This document shows, piece after piece, positions 1 to 10,279 of a stretch of DNA of 64,000 nucleotides; positions within the stretch are counted from its first letter, which is position 1; the number at the start of each line of letters is the position of its first letter. Origin of the DNA: Lichina pygmaea (lineage: Eukaryota > Ascomycota > Lichinomycetes > Lichinales > Lichinaceae); the NCBI GenBank assembly GCA_963422465.1, contig OY730171.1, positions 4,174,202 to 4,238,201 of the forward strand. The letters are read 5' to 3'. The notes beneath the pieces were generated by a model, which saw nothing but the letters and a program-made list of their open reading frames with translations, ran no database searches and was not told the origin of the DNA. The position numbers and the translations under genes were made by a program.

Positions 1-1360
1 TGAACTGTTGAAAAGAGTGGTGGAGTTTCTAGGATCACTCAACAAGATCTCTGATGTGGACATGAACATGAACACAAACACAAACCTGGAGATGACATGT
101 GGGAGGTGTGACAACACAGCAGCACTGCAAGGCCTGCAACAGCAGTAGCAGAACCAGAAGATTGGCAAGAAAGTACTAACAATTCTAGAGAGAGTGGAGT
201 CTTGGTTGGGGAAGCTGGAGAGAGGTCACCTGGGGGCAGGCAAGCTAGGACAGGCAACCTACACTGAGGTCACACAGTGGACACCACCAGCAGACACTGA
301 GGCAAGGCATCACAAGGTGGTGCTAGTCAAGATCAAAGACCCAGTTGAGGCAGTGCACCTATGTCAGGTGTCCTGCAGTGAGCTGAAAGAACAAATCAAC
401 CACTCTAAGGCCACAGTGCTGGGAGTATGGTGACTGCCCAGCAGTGACTACACAATCCACATCTTGACAGTTGCAGCAAAGGTGGAACTGGAGCAGTCAA
501 CAGGATGGCTGGCCAGTATTGGGAAGTCTGTGGAGGTATCTTGACAAGTCTACCCTGTGCTGGTTCATGGAGTCAGGACCAAGGCCATCAACACGGGGGA
601 TCAGCAACAGGCCATCAACACCCTTGCCCAGCAAAATCACACCCTACACCCAGGACTTGTGATTGTGAGAGTGGTGTGGCCTTGGGCAGCACAGGGGAAG
701 GACTACTCATCACTAGTGGTGGATACATACAACCTGGCAGCAGCAAACCAACTACTAGACAAGGGCCTTGTCAAGAGAGCAGATGTCAAGATGTGTGAGA
801 TCTACTATCACAACCTACAATTATGGCAATGCTACAAGTGCCAGAAGTACGGCCATGTTGCAACAGCCTACCACAACCAACAATGTTGTGCCTATTGTTC
901 TGGCCAACACAACACCCAGCAGTGCAGAGTAGCAGAGGATCCAGCCCAGGCTTGCTGTGGTGCCTGCCATCAGCGAGGGCACAAGGTGTGGGACAAGAGC
1001 TGCAGTGTGCATGATAGGGAGTTGAACCACCTCACTGCTGCAAGGATGGCAGCACCTGGGTGATTCCTGGTACCACGTGTGGAGGCATCATCCACACCAT
1101 CACCGACACTGACACCAACACCAACACCAACACCAACACCAGCACCAGCACCAGCACCCGCAGCCACCCTGCAACGCTCACAGGACAACAATAATAGCGG
1201 CAGTGATGATGGCACCCCCCCACCTCCTCCAGCACCCACCGCACGGGCCCCGGGTGAGAAGTGTCCACACAGCAGTGACGGTGATGATGGCGAGAACAAC
1301 CCCTCCAGCAGCAACAACAACAGCAACAGCACCACCACCACCACTCTCTCAAAGAGCTGA
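1..1360 (+). pseudogene. Decayed LINE ORF1 (gag-like), old family
   Basis: Remnant of a non-LTR retrotransposon ORF1, the RNA-binding nucleocapsid-like protein. The best stretch, about 540-1063, contains VLVHGVRTK, which matches the ORF1 of the LINEs further right. It then has three zinc-knuckle-like clusters: CYKCQKYGHVATAYHNQQCC, an adjoining CAYCSGQHNTQQC, and CCGACHQRGHK. A stop at 1061-1063 is followed in the same frame by a low-complexity tail (1079-1360) rich in Thr-Pro, Ala-Pro, Asn and Ser, probably the old ORF1 C-terminus. The part before 540 is broken by stops and a frame change. It is clearly diverged from the LINEs at 6.7-33 kb but resembles the remnant at 48.1-49.0 kb, so it belongs to a separate, older family. 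The left end runs off the window. Confidence 0.75.
1108..1158 (+). repeat. ACACCA hexanucleotide tandem repeat
   Basis: Six-base units ACACCA grading into GCACCA, about eight copies, encoding Thr-Pro then Ala-Pro dipeptides in the frame of the ORF1 remnant. A CAA/CAC-rich stretch follows at 1300-1345. It is probably a low-complexity linker in the ORF1 tail that expanded by slippage. Confidence 0.8.
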
Positions 1361-1869
1361 AAGTGACGGGGCCGAGTGAGGGCTCAATTGCCTGGCCAAC
1401 GTACAATCACCTTGTCACAACTACGCAGCCTGGCGATACCGGCAACCCCACCAACTCTGTCCCTCCCTGAGTAAGGGATCTCGAGGTTCTGCTGCTACAG
1501 ACCTCTTTCTTTGTTCTATCGTTACCCCAGCAGTTTACCGCCCTATAGGGTGTGTGGGACAATGAGGTTTTTCGCCCTTAGGGCCCTTTTGCTTCCATAA
1601 GTGTTAGAGCCCAGAGGTTTTCCTTGTTATACAGCTACACAGTGTTCCCGGCATAGTCTAGCCACTAGTTAGTTCTGAAGCGGAGAAGGAATTCAATACA
1701 ATATACAATGGCACAGCCGTAGACAAGAGTCTGTTGCTCGTGACACAGACACGCAGACAGTCACCTTTGCTCGATTAGGTAACTGAGCTTGATTATTATA
1801 TTACTGGGGTGGGAAAATTTCCCTGCACCCGTATCGTTTCGGCTTGACAGTCTTCTAGTACTCTTTCTA
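1361..1869. other. No gene seen; unassigned intergenic or repeat DNA
   Basis: No open frame that I can support. The stretch lies between two LINE remnants on opposite strands. TGTTAGAGCC at about 1599 and a later CAATACAATATACA loosely recall an LTR, but no second copy, boundary or duplication is visible. Confidence 0.5.
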
Positions 1870-2480
1870 GTGATCACAATAAGTGCGCTATATGAGCTTG
1901 TGTCATGGAGCAGCTGGGCACAGACTTGCACAGACGAGATACCCGTAACTCATGGTGGCCTTTCAGGACGATCAAAGTAGAACCCAAGGGCAGGGGTAGA
2001 CCCCGGCGGGCCTTGAGAGGGATAATATCCCGTGCCAATGTACGGAAGTATGGGCAGTCCAGTATCACATGCTTTGCTGTCTCCCACTGCCACTCGCAGG
2101 GGCAGGCTGGGGACCTGAAGCCGGGGACCCTGCATTTGTGTAGGAAGGCAGCTAGGCTAATTTTCCCAGTCTGGATCTGTCAGTACACTGCTATGTGCCT
2201 TCGGGAGGCCGGTGTGGAGGCGGAGGGTAGCAGCTTGTATGGCATCTTCGCTGGCTTCTAGCCTCCCCCGGGGTCTGGGGCGGTGACATGCTGGGGAGGG
2301 GGGGGGGGGGGGGGGGGCACCCTCCAGCTCTTTCCAACAGTCCCAGCACCATTGTTCCGCTAGCTGATAGGCCTGCCATAGAGACTGCGGACCCCTGTGG
2401 CTGTTGCGTGGGGACTGGGCGGTGGCTGGTCGGGGGTCTGCACACCAAGGGGGGAGGCCAAGGCCTATGGAGATGGGCAT
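1870..2480 (-). pseudogene. LINE ORF2 C-terminal remnant
   Basis: The reverse strand encodes the C-terminal end of a LINE ORF2 in pieces: TGKISLAAFLHKCRVPGF, then a knuckle of the form C-P-C followed by ETAKHVILDC. This is the same layout as the C-terminal CCHC knuckle of the LINE ORF2s at 17.8 kb (TGRIGLASFLFRAGVPDF, CVCG, ETAKHITSSC) but only distantly similar. It is therefore an older family, possibly the one that supplied the ORF1 remnant on its left, although the strands differ. A 20-base G run (C on the coding strand) lies within it and breaks the frame. No RT domain remains. Confidence 0.75.
2298..2317. repeat. Poly-G run, 20 bases
   Basis: Uninterrupted run of 20 G on the plus strand. 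Such runs are slippage-prone and often miscounted in assemblies, so its exact length is uncertain. Confidence 0.9.
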
Positions 2481-2489
2481 CCCGTGCCA

Positions 2490-3027
2490 ATACGGTAGAG
2501 AAGGAAGTTTAAGTGAGGCTGTCCCCGATTTCTTGTGCTCGATGGGGCTGCCAGCTACTCATCAAACATCCAGACAAAGCGAGTATGGGGTACGATACAA
2601 AATGACTGCTTGACAACGATTTCTATCACCCTCTCTGTGGCGCTTGCCCCTCGCTAGTCGGCTCCGATTGTTCAACTCTCCCATTCCATCTTGTCGTCCT
2701 CGATCACCATCGACTTCCCAAATTGAGAGCTGAGCGTTGCTGTAGCATCCTCCATTGTCCCGCTTGTTATCATTAGCAACACATCGCGACTGTCACGATG
2801 TCCTGCACCCGCAATGGAACAACTCACACATCCTCGTCCATGTCAACCCCCCGAGCATCGGCTTGATTGCCAACACTTGCAGGCGAATCGGCGCTTCCTT
2901 CTGCCATCTTGGTGATCTTCGGCGTCGCCCTCGGCGTCGCGGCAGGCCCGACTCGGCGAGCCGCTAGATTCGCCCGAAGCGGCGTTGCTAGAAGCACTTC
3001 CTCGCTCTTTGCGAGGTCACCAAATTG
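2490..3027. other. Downstream region of eRF1; no gene seen
   Basis: Lies after the stop of the minus-strand eRF1 gene and probably holds its 3' UTR and terminator. It has short open frames on the plus strand but no recognisable domain. Confidence 0.6.
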
Positions 3028-4383
3028 TCAATCTGTGGCTCAAGTTAGCGACGTTGCAAAGATGCTCCGATACATCCCGGTAATACCGTCATAGAACTCA
3101 TCCTCGTCCTCGTCGACCTCAGCCAGCTGCTCAAAGTTGACCTTGTACCGAAGGATGGCACCGATGCCGCCAAAGCCCTTGACGAATTGATTGCCCTCGC
3201 TGGACCGGTCTGATACGAACTCGAGCGTCGCCCCAAAGTCGCGATACTTGTCGGCCAGCCATTCGAGCAGCGGCTGTTGTAAGACAACCTCCATCTCTTG
3301 ACCGGTGTCCTTGTCCATGAACATCTCGCGGCTCAGGCCTTCTTGCGCTTTGGTGCTGTGCAACACGACCTCTGATCCCGAAGCCGTTCGCAGAACCCAC
3401 CGGGTCACGTCGAGGTTCTCAAAAACGACCAGGGTCTCGCAAGCTCCGAGCTCCAACGCCTTCAGCGTGTCGTCGATACCGTAGCAGACCTTGCCGGTAT
3501 CCTGGCTGATCTCTTCAAAGTAGCTGCCGATCAGCTTCTTCTCTTGGATGAACTTGACGTTGCTCAAGGTCTCGGCCGACAAGTCGATAGCCTGGTTGAA
3601 GCCGCTTTCGCCGCCGTAGGACACATCAACAACCTTGATCACCTTGGACTGGAGGCGCTGATCGAACATGTCAGACTGGTTCAAGTCGTTCTTGAAATCA
3701 GCCGACCCGGCCAGGATCAGACCCGCAACGTTGACCTTGTCGCTCGTGATGAAGTTCTGGACGGCCAACTCGGCAACCTTTCGAACGTAGTTGTGACGCT
3801 TCTCCTCCCGCAGACGAGCGAACCGCAGGGCCGACTGACCACCTCGTCCGTGCTTCTTGGGCAGGTCCACCGAGAACTTGTGCACGACATCCCGAGTGTT
3901 ACCGCTGAGAGTGCCGAAGAGCACGCCGTTGCCGTCCATGATGATGAAGCCAAACTTCTGGTCGGACTCGAGAAGCTCGCTGAGGGCCTCCGTGTGAAAC
4001 TTGTTGTCACAGAGATACAGAGATGTATTGATCGGCTTGAAAGGTTCAAAATCCAAGTTGATCTTTCGCTCCTTTCCTTCCGCCGTGATGACTTCGCCAC
4101 AGTAGATGACTAGTCCGTTCGGCGGCACCTTCGAGTACAGTTTGAGCCGCTGCTGCGTTGAGGTGATGGCCGACAAGACCGAGAGACGATTGACTCGGGA
4201 CTTGATGTTGGAGGCGGTTCCAAACTCCTCAGCCAACATCTTGGCCGCTCGCGAGACCTGGTCCTTGGGCGGGATGATGAGCGAGATCATGGAGGTTCCG
4301 TTGCCTCTGGCTGCCTCGAGACGCTTGATTAGGTTTTTGACCTTCCACATCTGGATGTTCTTTTCCGCATCGTTGGCGCTCAT
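3028..4383 (-). CDS. SUP45: Eukaryotic peptide chain release factor 1 (eRF1)
   Basis: Recognises all three stop codons in the ribosomal A site and triggers peptidyl-tRNA hydrolysis together with eRF3 in the cytoplasm. Domain N carries NIKS (residues 59-62) and YLCDNKF (123-129), which read the stop codon. Domain M carries GGQ (181-183), which reaches the peptidyl-transferase centre. Domain C ends in an acidic tail. The ATG at 4383 gives the conserved N-terminus. I infer one intron at 3033-3086 (donor GTATTA, branch GCTAAC, acceptor CACAG) just before the end. Splicing gives the tail DEFYDD and stop, 433 aa, close to the usual family length. Reading through the intron would instead add about 15 unrelated residues. 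It is divergent from rpl25. Identity is certain; the intron is very likely. Confidence 0.97.
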
Positions 4384-4660
4384 TTTGGGCGATGAGGTGA
4401 AGGCGACAGGGCCCTTCTACCCAACAGACACAGATTTGAGGCCGGGCTGCGAACGATGCAGAAGATGGGATTACCCCCACTCGGAAAGGCGAAGAGTTTT
4501 CTTCTTGTGGGTCTCAGGAGACCGAGAGGATGAGTCAGCAGAGATTCTGAAAAGAGCAGGGTTAACCGAGTCGAATTAGCCCTAAACGCCAGACTTTTGT
4601 GGGAATACGAAGCCCACAATATCTAACGAAATCGCGAGTTGCACTTCAACATCATCAACG
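4384..4660. promoter_or_regulatory. Shared divergent promoter, eRF1 / rpl25
   Basis: 277 bp separate the start codons of two highly expressed translation genes on opposite strands, so both promoters and 5' UTRs must lie here. The stretch next to rpl25 has pyrimidine-rich and AAC/ACAA-type sequence typical of fungal 5' leaders. I see no clear TATA box. Confidence 0.6.
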
Positions 4661-5640
4661 ATGCCAGAAAAATCCAAGGATAAGAAGCCCGAGGCCGAGA
4701 AGGTCGACAAGGCCGGCAAGGCTGACAAGACCGGCAAGTCTGACAAGGCCGGCAAGTCTGGTGCTGCCAAATCCAAGAAGAGCCCCGACACAAAAGGTAG
4801 CGTCATTTCAGTAGTCGATGTGCTGAGCGAGCGCCATCATATGCTCTGGTGTGCTATCGCATAAAGAGATTCGACTCTGGCGAACTCGCTGCATAGAAGT
4901 TGCGACGGGACTGCGAGCTGATTTGTCTCCTATAGCGTCGAAAACAAAGACCAAGCCTTCGGCCAAGGCGAATCAAGCGGCCAAATCTGCCCTGCATGGG
5001 GTGAGTTGGCGCGCAATGACATCGCCAGGCCTTCATACTTTCTAGTCTCTCGACGACGCGGGAAGCTGATCTGGAGACCCGACAACAGACCAAGAGCGGC
5101 AAGATTCAAAAGATCCGGACCTCAACGACCTTCCGCCGGCCAAAGACGCTGCGTCTATCCCGGTCGCCCAAGTATCCACGCAAGTCGATCCCGTCAGAAC
5201 CGGCACTCGATCAGCATAAGATCATTCTGCATCCGCTCAACACGGAAAGCGCGATGAAGAAGATTGAGGAGAACAACACGCTCGTTTTCGTCGTTGATGT
5301 TCGGGCCAACAAATATCAGATCAAGCAGTCGCTCAAGAAGCTGTACGACATCGACTGCGTAAGGGTTAACACGCTGATCCGGTCAGTTCAGGTCTACCTT
5401 TCTGCATCGATTCCTCTCGTTCTATTCTACCAAGAGTGTCTAGAATGTTGTTTTTTCCGGCTATCAAACTTTTGCGTTACCTGCTCCGTTCTCAGATCAC
5501 CAATCTACAACATGTCATGCTATTACATACGCTAACGAGATCATGCTGCCAGACCCGACGGCAAGAAGAAGGCCTTTGTCCGACTCCACACAGATCAAGA
5601 TGCTCTCGACGTTGCCGCATCGAAATTGGCCATTGTTTGA
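4661..5640 (+). CDS. RPL25: 60S ribosomal protein L25 (uL23 family)
   Basis: Binds 25S rRNA near the polypeptide exit tunnel and forms the docking site for SRP and nascent-chain factors. Inferred exons are 4661-4796, 4936-5000, 5089-5381 and 5553-5640, with introns starting GTAGCG, GTGAGT and GTCAGT; all phases fit. The product is 193 aa: a Lys/Ala/Ser-rich basic N-terminal tail of about 75 residues, then the uL23 core with [23 protein letters not shown], the [15 protein letters not shown] strand-helix and KKLYDIDC, then VNTLIR joined across intron 3 to [11 protein letters not shown], ending in KLAIV. It is longer than yeast L25 (142 aa) only in the tail. The intron 1 acceptor (TATAG) is the least certain junction. 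Divergent from eRF1. Confidence 0.95.
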
Positions 5641-6741
5641 GGATAGTCTAGGCAGCGACATTCAATGATCAATCAGGCATCTCTTCACCGGCTTCTTGCT
5701 TTACTGTTTGGCCGTGCATCGCCAGCCTTTGTAGATGAGCCACGGGCACTCATCTACTTGACCCATAACATCCACCCACTCCACGGACAAGTCGCTCTCC
5801 TCCGTATCCCTGGAATGAACATAACTACCAAGCCTCTCGGTCAATACAATACCAGGCCTCGGTCAATCGAAGTTGGTCATTATCACCGTTGCCACGAATC
5901 GAACCATTCGGTACCATCAAGAACTACGTACGACGTATTGTATGAAGCAGCCATGACCACGGACGCTCATGTACCAAGTACTGTAACCTAGTTAGCGGAC
6001 TCGCCCTTGGCAACAGCCATCCTCTTGCTCCTTTGAAGATCAAAGTAGATGACCAGACTATACTACGATGGTAGATCTTACCGCAGCAGATCTCACCGTA
6101 CTCTATCTTGCGCCAGTCCTGCCGAACATGGCAGCCACGAGAACAGGTTTCGAGATCAGAGAAAAGTAAAAACAGCCGGACAGTTGCTGCCGGTGCCCGC
6201 CCTCCCCCCCCCCCCCCCCCCCCCCCCTCTCAAGACATGTTTTCGCATACGGTGCCATATCTCCTCTCCCACGCCCACGCCCCCAAAATGACTCAGACAA
6301 TTTCAAGAGTACCGGTACTGTCCTTTAGAACTTGCTGTAGCTCTGCGAGAACAACAAGTATCGACTTCCGTGTCTGTGACGGGTGACAATCTGTGACGGG
6401 TGAGGCTGCTGCTGGGCCTCGAGTGAGTGAGCTGGCCGGCAGATCTTCCCACGTTCACCGAACGAAAAAGAGGCATGGCTCTTTGGTAACCCGACCGCAA
6501 TGCACAGTACATCAAAGGTTTTTTGCTTTCCTCAGAGTATCTGTTCATCTTCCGCTCTCCTCCTTGTACTGTACGGTACTCTGCTGACCGAATGTCTTGG
6601 GAGTATTTTCCTCTGTTCACCAGGGTCTGGTCTTTTCTGTGGTTGGAAATGTGGTTGGTCCAACCTTGAGTTTGGTTTCAGCTACAAGCATATCCAGAGG
6701 CTTCGTGATAAGATGTTCTTCTTCTATCTACAGTTCTAGCA
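5641..6741. other. Intergenic, rpl25 3' flank up to LINE nest
   Basis: Holds the rpl25 3' UTR and then unique DNA with no gene that I can support. Several short open frames (such as 5665-5991) have no family resemblance. A 24-base C run lies at 6204-6227. The first LINE starts at about 6742. Confidence 0.6.
6204..6227. repeat. Poly-C run, 24 bases
   Basis: Uninterrupted run of 24 C on the plus strand. Like the G run at 2298 it is likely to vary in length. Confidence 0.9.
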
Positions 6742-8351
6742 TTACCACTGAAGAAGTGGAGCAAATTCTGAACAAGAAGAAACCTTTTACAGCAGGAGGA
6801 AAAGACAAGCTGCCAAATGGATTTCTGAAAGCTCTGGGTCCCAAGTTCTGCCAAGCTATAGCTGTTCTCACATCAACATGCTGGAGACTAGAATACTTTC
6901 CAGAGAGATTCAAGAATGCAAAAACAGTCTGTCTAAGAAAAGCTGGCAAGGGAATCTATAACCAAGCTAAAGCCTGGCGCCCTATAGCTCTGCTAAACAC
7001 AACTGGCAAGCTGATGGAAGCTATTACAGCAGCCAGACTAAGCAAGGTAGCAGAAGAGGCTAAACTCTTGCCAGAAATTCAGATGGGGTTTAGGAAAGGC
7101 AGATCAACTGAATCAGCACTTTTCCTTCTAACTTCCCAAGTGGAAAAAGTCTGGAAAGAAGGCATGGTTGCATCTCTACTTTCTCTGGACATCTCAGGAG
7201 CATACAACAGAGTTCTTCCAGAGATTCTTCAAAAGATTCTGGAGAGAAAAGGAATCCCTCTCTGGCTAACTTCTTGGATCCTCTCTTTCTGTACCAGACG
7301 TACCACCACCCTAGTTACTGATGACTCTGAGTCCTCTTCTATTCCTATTCACTGTGGAGTCCCCCAAGGTTCCCCTTTGTCTCCTATTCTTTTTCTATTC
7401 TATATTTCTGAACTTCATGAGACTGTACATTCTCCTACTACTGGTGTTTCTGCTCTGGGATTTGCAGATGATACAAATCTGCTTGCATTTGGACACTCTC
7501 TTAAAAGCAACCTTCTGAAGTTGAAGAATACACATCTTAAATGTCTATCTTGGGCTGCAAGACATGGAATGGTCTTCTCTCCTGAGAAATATGAAATACT
7601 TCATTTTTCCAGAAGAAGATCAGACAATCTGCAGCTCAAGCTTAGACTTGGGAATGTGATTCTAAAACCAAAAGAAGAAGTGCGAGTATTGGGAGTGTAC
7701 CTGGATGCCAAACTCCACTGGCACAAACACCAGAGAATTATTCTTCAAAAAGCACAAAAAGCACTATCTTCTCTTTCTAGAACCTCTTACTCCACCTGGG
7801 GCTTTCCAGTTCTCACAGCACGCCTTGTGTACACTGCAATACTCAGATCTGTACTGAGCTATGCAGTGGGAATTTGGTTCAACCCACTCAGAAAATCCTC
7901 TAATATTTCCTCTCTTATCATATTCCAAAACAAATGTCTGAGACTTATTGGGGGTGCTTTCAAAGCCACTCCTTCTTTTCTATTAGAGAGTGAGCTTTTT
8001 TTTTTACCCCTAGATCTCTATTTTAAATTTCGCACAGCTTGTTTTCTATCTTCTATCCAAACCTCCTCTCTGAAAGACTTTCTTGACAGTACCTTTTCTA
8101 CTATTTCTTCCTATACTTCTTCACTGAGGAAACCTTTAAAGAAATCTTCAACTATCTCTCCTAATTGGAAGTTCACTTGGTTAAGTCAAATAACTACTAA
8201 CCAGGCTAGTTCAAAGAAAGAACTACAAATACTCTTTACTAAAGAGTGGGAAAACCAATAGGAGGAGAAGAAAAGAAAAAGCTATGCTGGATGGCAGGTG
8301 TTTTGGCAAAAACCTCACTACAACAACCTAAAGCTCTACAAAGAGCTACAC
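6742..8351 (+). mobile_element. LINE copy A, 5'-truncated ORF2 fragment
   Basis: Begins inside ORF2 just upstream of the RT domain (TTEEVEQILNKKKPFTAGG) and runs through the RT palm with SLDISGAYNRV, HCGVPQGSPLSP and LGFADDTNLL. A TAG at 8259-8261 replaces a Trp codon that is present in copy D. The reading continues after it to KLYKEL and stops at about 8351, where the 5' end of copy B begins. Copy A's remaining 3' part is not found after copy B, so B either inserted with loss of target DNA or the locus was rearranged. By sequence A is closest to copy I. The 5' boundary is where similarity to copy I starts. Confidence 0.9.
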
Positions 8352-8854
8352 AAAACTCTTCCCAGAACCACGCTGTTCAAGGACCATCACTTTTGGCAAA
8401 GACGGCATTTTGTCATATGTTCTGGAAAACAGCCAACATCCTGTCCCGACCCACCCAAACCTTAAGGTGAAAACCCATCACCTTTGAGAATCACACCTGA
8501 TTGTCAAAAGTTGTGATCTTGGGATCCACGATCTGTTTCTTCAACAACCAGCAATCCAGCCACAACCAGAGAGAGAGAGTCTCAGGATAAGAGGAATAGT
8601 TAGAGTCTGACTGACTCTGGAGCTAGCAGAGTCCTTGACTCAAGGAAAGTCTAGATAGGGGGTCTGGTCCCTAGTCTAGGCAAATACTTCTAGCTTTACC
8701 CAGAGCTTAGTTGGAATAAGCTGCCCAGGAAAGTCTAGTCTTGGGGTCTGGTCCCAGGACTAGATTATTACTGCTGGGAAACCAGGTGACTCCTCTCTCT
8801 CTGGCACTACTTCACAGACTGGAAACAGTTGACCTGTGCGAAGCAAGCTCCACC

Positions 8855-10279
8855 ATGGCACTAAAAAAGAAAAAACCCACTTCTTTAGAAACCAATCCCA
8901 GAGCACCACTAGCCACACCAGCTTCCAGTCTCTCTAACACTCAAGCTAGTTCTCCCACCACTGAAAGTACTATACAGAAAGACTGGGAACTTCTTAACTT
9001 CTGGCTAAAAACCCAAACAGTTCTAGAACCAGTCAGAAAAAGCTGGGAGAACCTCAAGCAAAAACTCTCTGCAGAGCTGCAGACTAGCACTGTCCAGCCT
9101 CTACCCTCTGGCATTACCAACAAGATTATCCAGGAACTTGAAAACCTCAACAAACATCTAGATAGACAAGAGGCAAACCCATCTTATGCACAGGCAGCTG
9201 CAAAAACTTCCTCTGCTCAAATTCCACTAGCTTCCAGAATTCTCAAAGAGGTTCTGGTACACCCTGGGCACCAGACTCCAGACATGGCCAACAGAACCCA
9301 TGTCCAGCTCTTCCAAGCCCTCCAAGACAGACTCCCAAGCTCTTATAACAAACAGATCAGGGCAGTGAGAAAACTCCCATCAGGGGATATTCTTATTCAC
9401 ACAGAGAGCCAGGAAACTAAGCTTTTTCTGGAAAAGGATTCCTCCTGGACTGCAACTATCTTCAACACAAAGGCAATAGTCCAGCCCAAGAGATTCCCAG
9501 TTCTGGTTCATGGAGTCAGAACAGCAGATATCCAGCCAGAGAATCTGGAGGACACCTGCAAAAAAATCCAGACTAGCAACCCTTCTCTTGGCAAACAGAT
9601 CACTATTCTGAGAGCATATTGGTCCAAGAAATCCATAGCTCAAAAGAAACAGGTCACCTCTCTCCACCTGGATCTCTCTACTCGCCAACAGGCCAATCTT
9701 CTTATTGAGAATGGACTAGTGCTGGGACACAGACTACATGAAGTGGAACCCTTCCTGGCAAACACAGTTATTGCACAATGCTTCAAGTGCTTTGGCTGTG
9801 GCCACCAAGCTCATGCCTGCAGGAACAGAACTGCCTGTGGAGCATGTGGTGGACAACATGAGAGGAGAGCATGCCCAATTCCTGAAAACTTGCTGAAACC
9901 AAAATACTGCAATTGCCAGGGATCTCACCCAGCCTGGGCTAGCACATGCCCAGTACGCCAGGAAGCAGCCAAGAAAGCCAGGGAAGCTTGGATTTCACGC
10001 CCAGGGAAGTATAAGATCCCAATCTCTACATCTCTGACACCAGTACCCCAATCTCCAGCTACATCTTTCTCTTTCTCCCAGCCACTCCCGGGGAGGAAAA
10101 ACGTAAAACGGCTGAGCCAACCAGAAGCTCAGAGAGAATCAGGGGAAGCTGTCCAGAAGTTCAAATTCTTGGGGCAAGATCAACAAATAATAAGGGAAAA
10201 GTATCAGCCAACCCTTTCAAGATCTTTGAAGATAAGATGTCTACATGAAAGACTCAAAGCTCACACTTCTCCAGTATAA
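8855..10279 (+). CDS. LINE ORF1, gag-like zinc-knuckle protein (copy B)
   Basis: ORF1 of the LINE, expected to coat the element RNA. The ATG at 8855 sits in a good context (CCACCATGG) after a long 5' UTR. The frame is 474 codons long. It has a Ser/Thr/Pro-rich N-terminus, an alpha-helical middle, the segment FPVLVHGVRTADIQPENLE, and three zinc knuckles at about residues 308-370: CFKCFGCGHQAHAC, CGACGGQHERRAC and CNCQGSHPAWASTC. Copy C's C-terminus differs in frame after about 10090. B therefore probably carries a small frameshift that gives it an aberrant tail. In the ancestral frame ORF1 would end at the TGA overlapping the ORF2 ATG at 10245. It is the longest ORF1 in the window. Confidence 0.85.
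   Translation: MALKKKKPTSLETNPRAPLATPASSLSNTQASSPTTESTIQKDWELLNFWLKTQTVLEPVRKSWENLKQKLSAELQTSTVQPLPSGITNKIIQELENLNKHLDRQEANPSYAQAAAKTSSAQIPLASRILKEVLVHPGHQTPDMANRTHVQLFQALQDRLPSSYNKQIRAVRKLPSGDILIHTESQETKLFLEKDSSWTATIFNTKAIVQPKRFPVLVHGVRTADIQPENLEDTCKKIQTSNPSLGKQITILRAYWSKKSIAQKKQVTSLHLDLSTRQQANLLIENGLVLGHRLHEVEPFLANTVIAQCFKCFGCGHQAHACRNRTACGACGGQHERRACPIPENLLKPKYCNCQGSHPAWASTCPVRQEAAKKAREAWISRPGKYKIPISTSLTPVPQSPATSFSFSQPLPGRKNVKRLSQPEAQRESGEAVQKFKFLGQDQQIIREKYQPTLSRSLKIRCLHERLKAHTSPV

Noticed and set aside
1590-1870. Possible copia-type LTR scrap (TGTTAGAGCC, CAATACAATATACA)
   Set aside because: Only loose resemblance: no second copy in the window, no boundaries and no target duplication.
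2157-2480. Pro-rich protein encoded across the poly-G/C run
   Set aside because: The run creates the proline stretch; the flanks match a LINE ORF2 C-terminus in different frames.
3544-4113. Long open frame (189 codons) on the strand opposite eRF1
   Set aside because: Mirror of a well-conserved GC-rich coding sequence on the other strand; it has no domain of its own.
5665-5991. 108-codon open frame after rpl25
   Set aside because: No recognisable domain, atypical composition, and it lies where the rpl25 3' UTR is expected.
6597-6741. In-frame N-terminal extension of LINE A ORF2 from host DNA
   Set aside because: About 48 residues unlike any LINE ORF2; similarity begins sharply at about 6742, which marks a 5' truncation point.
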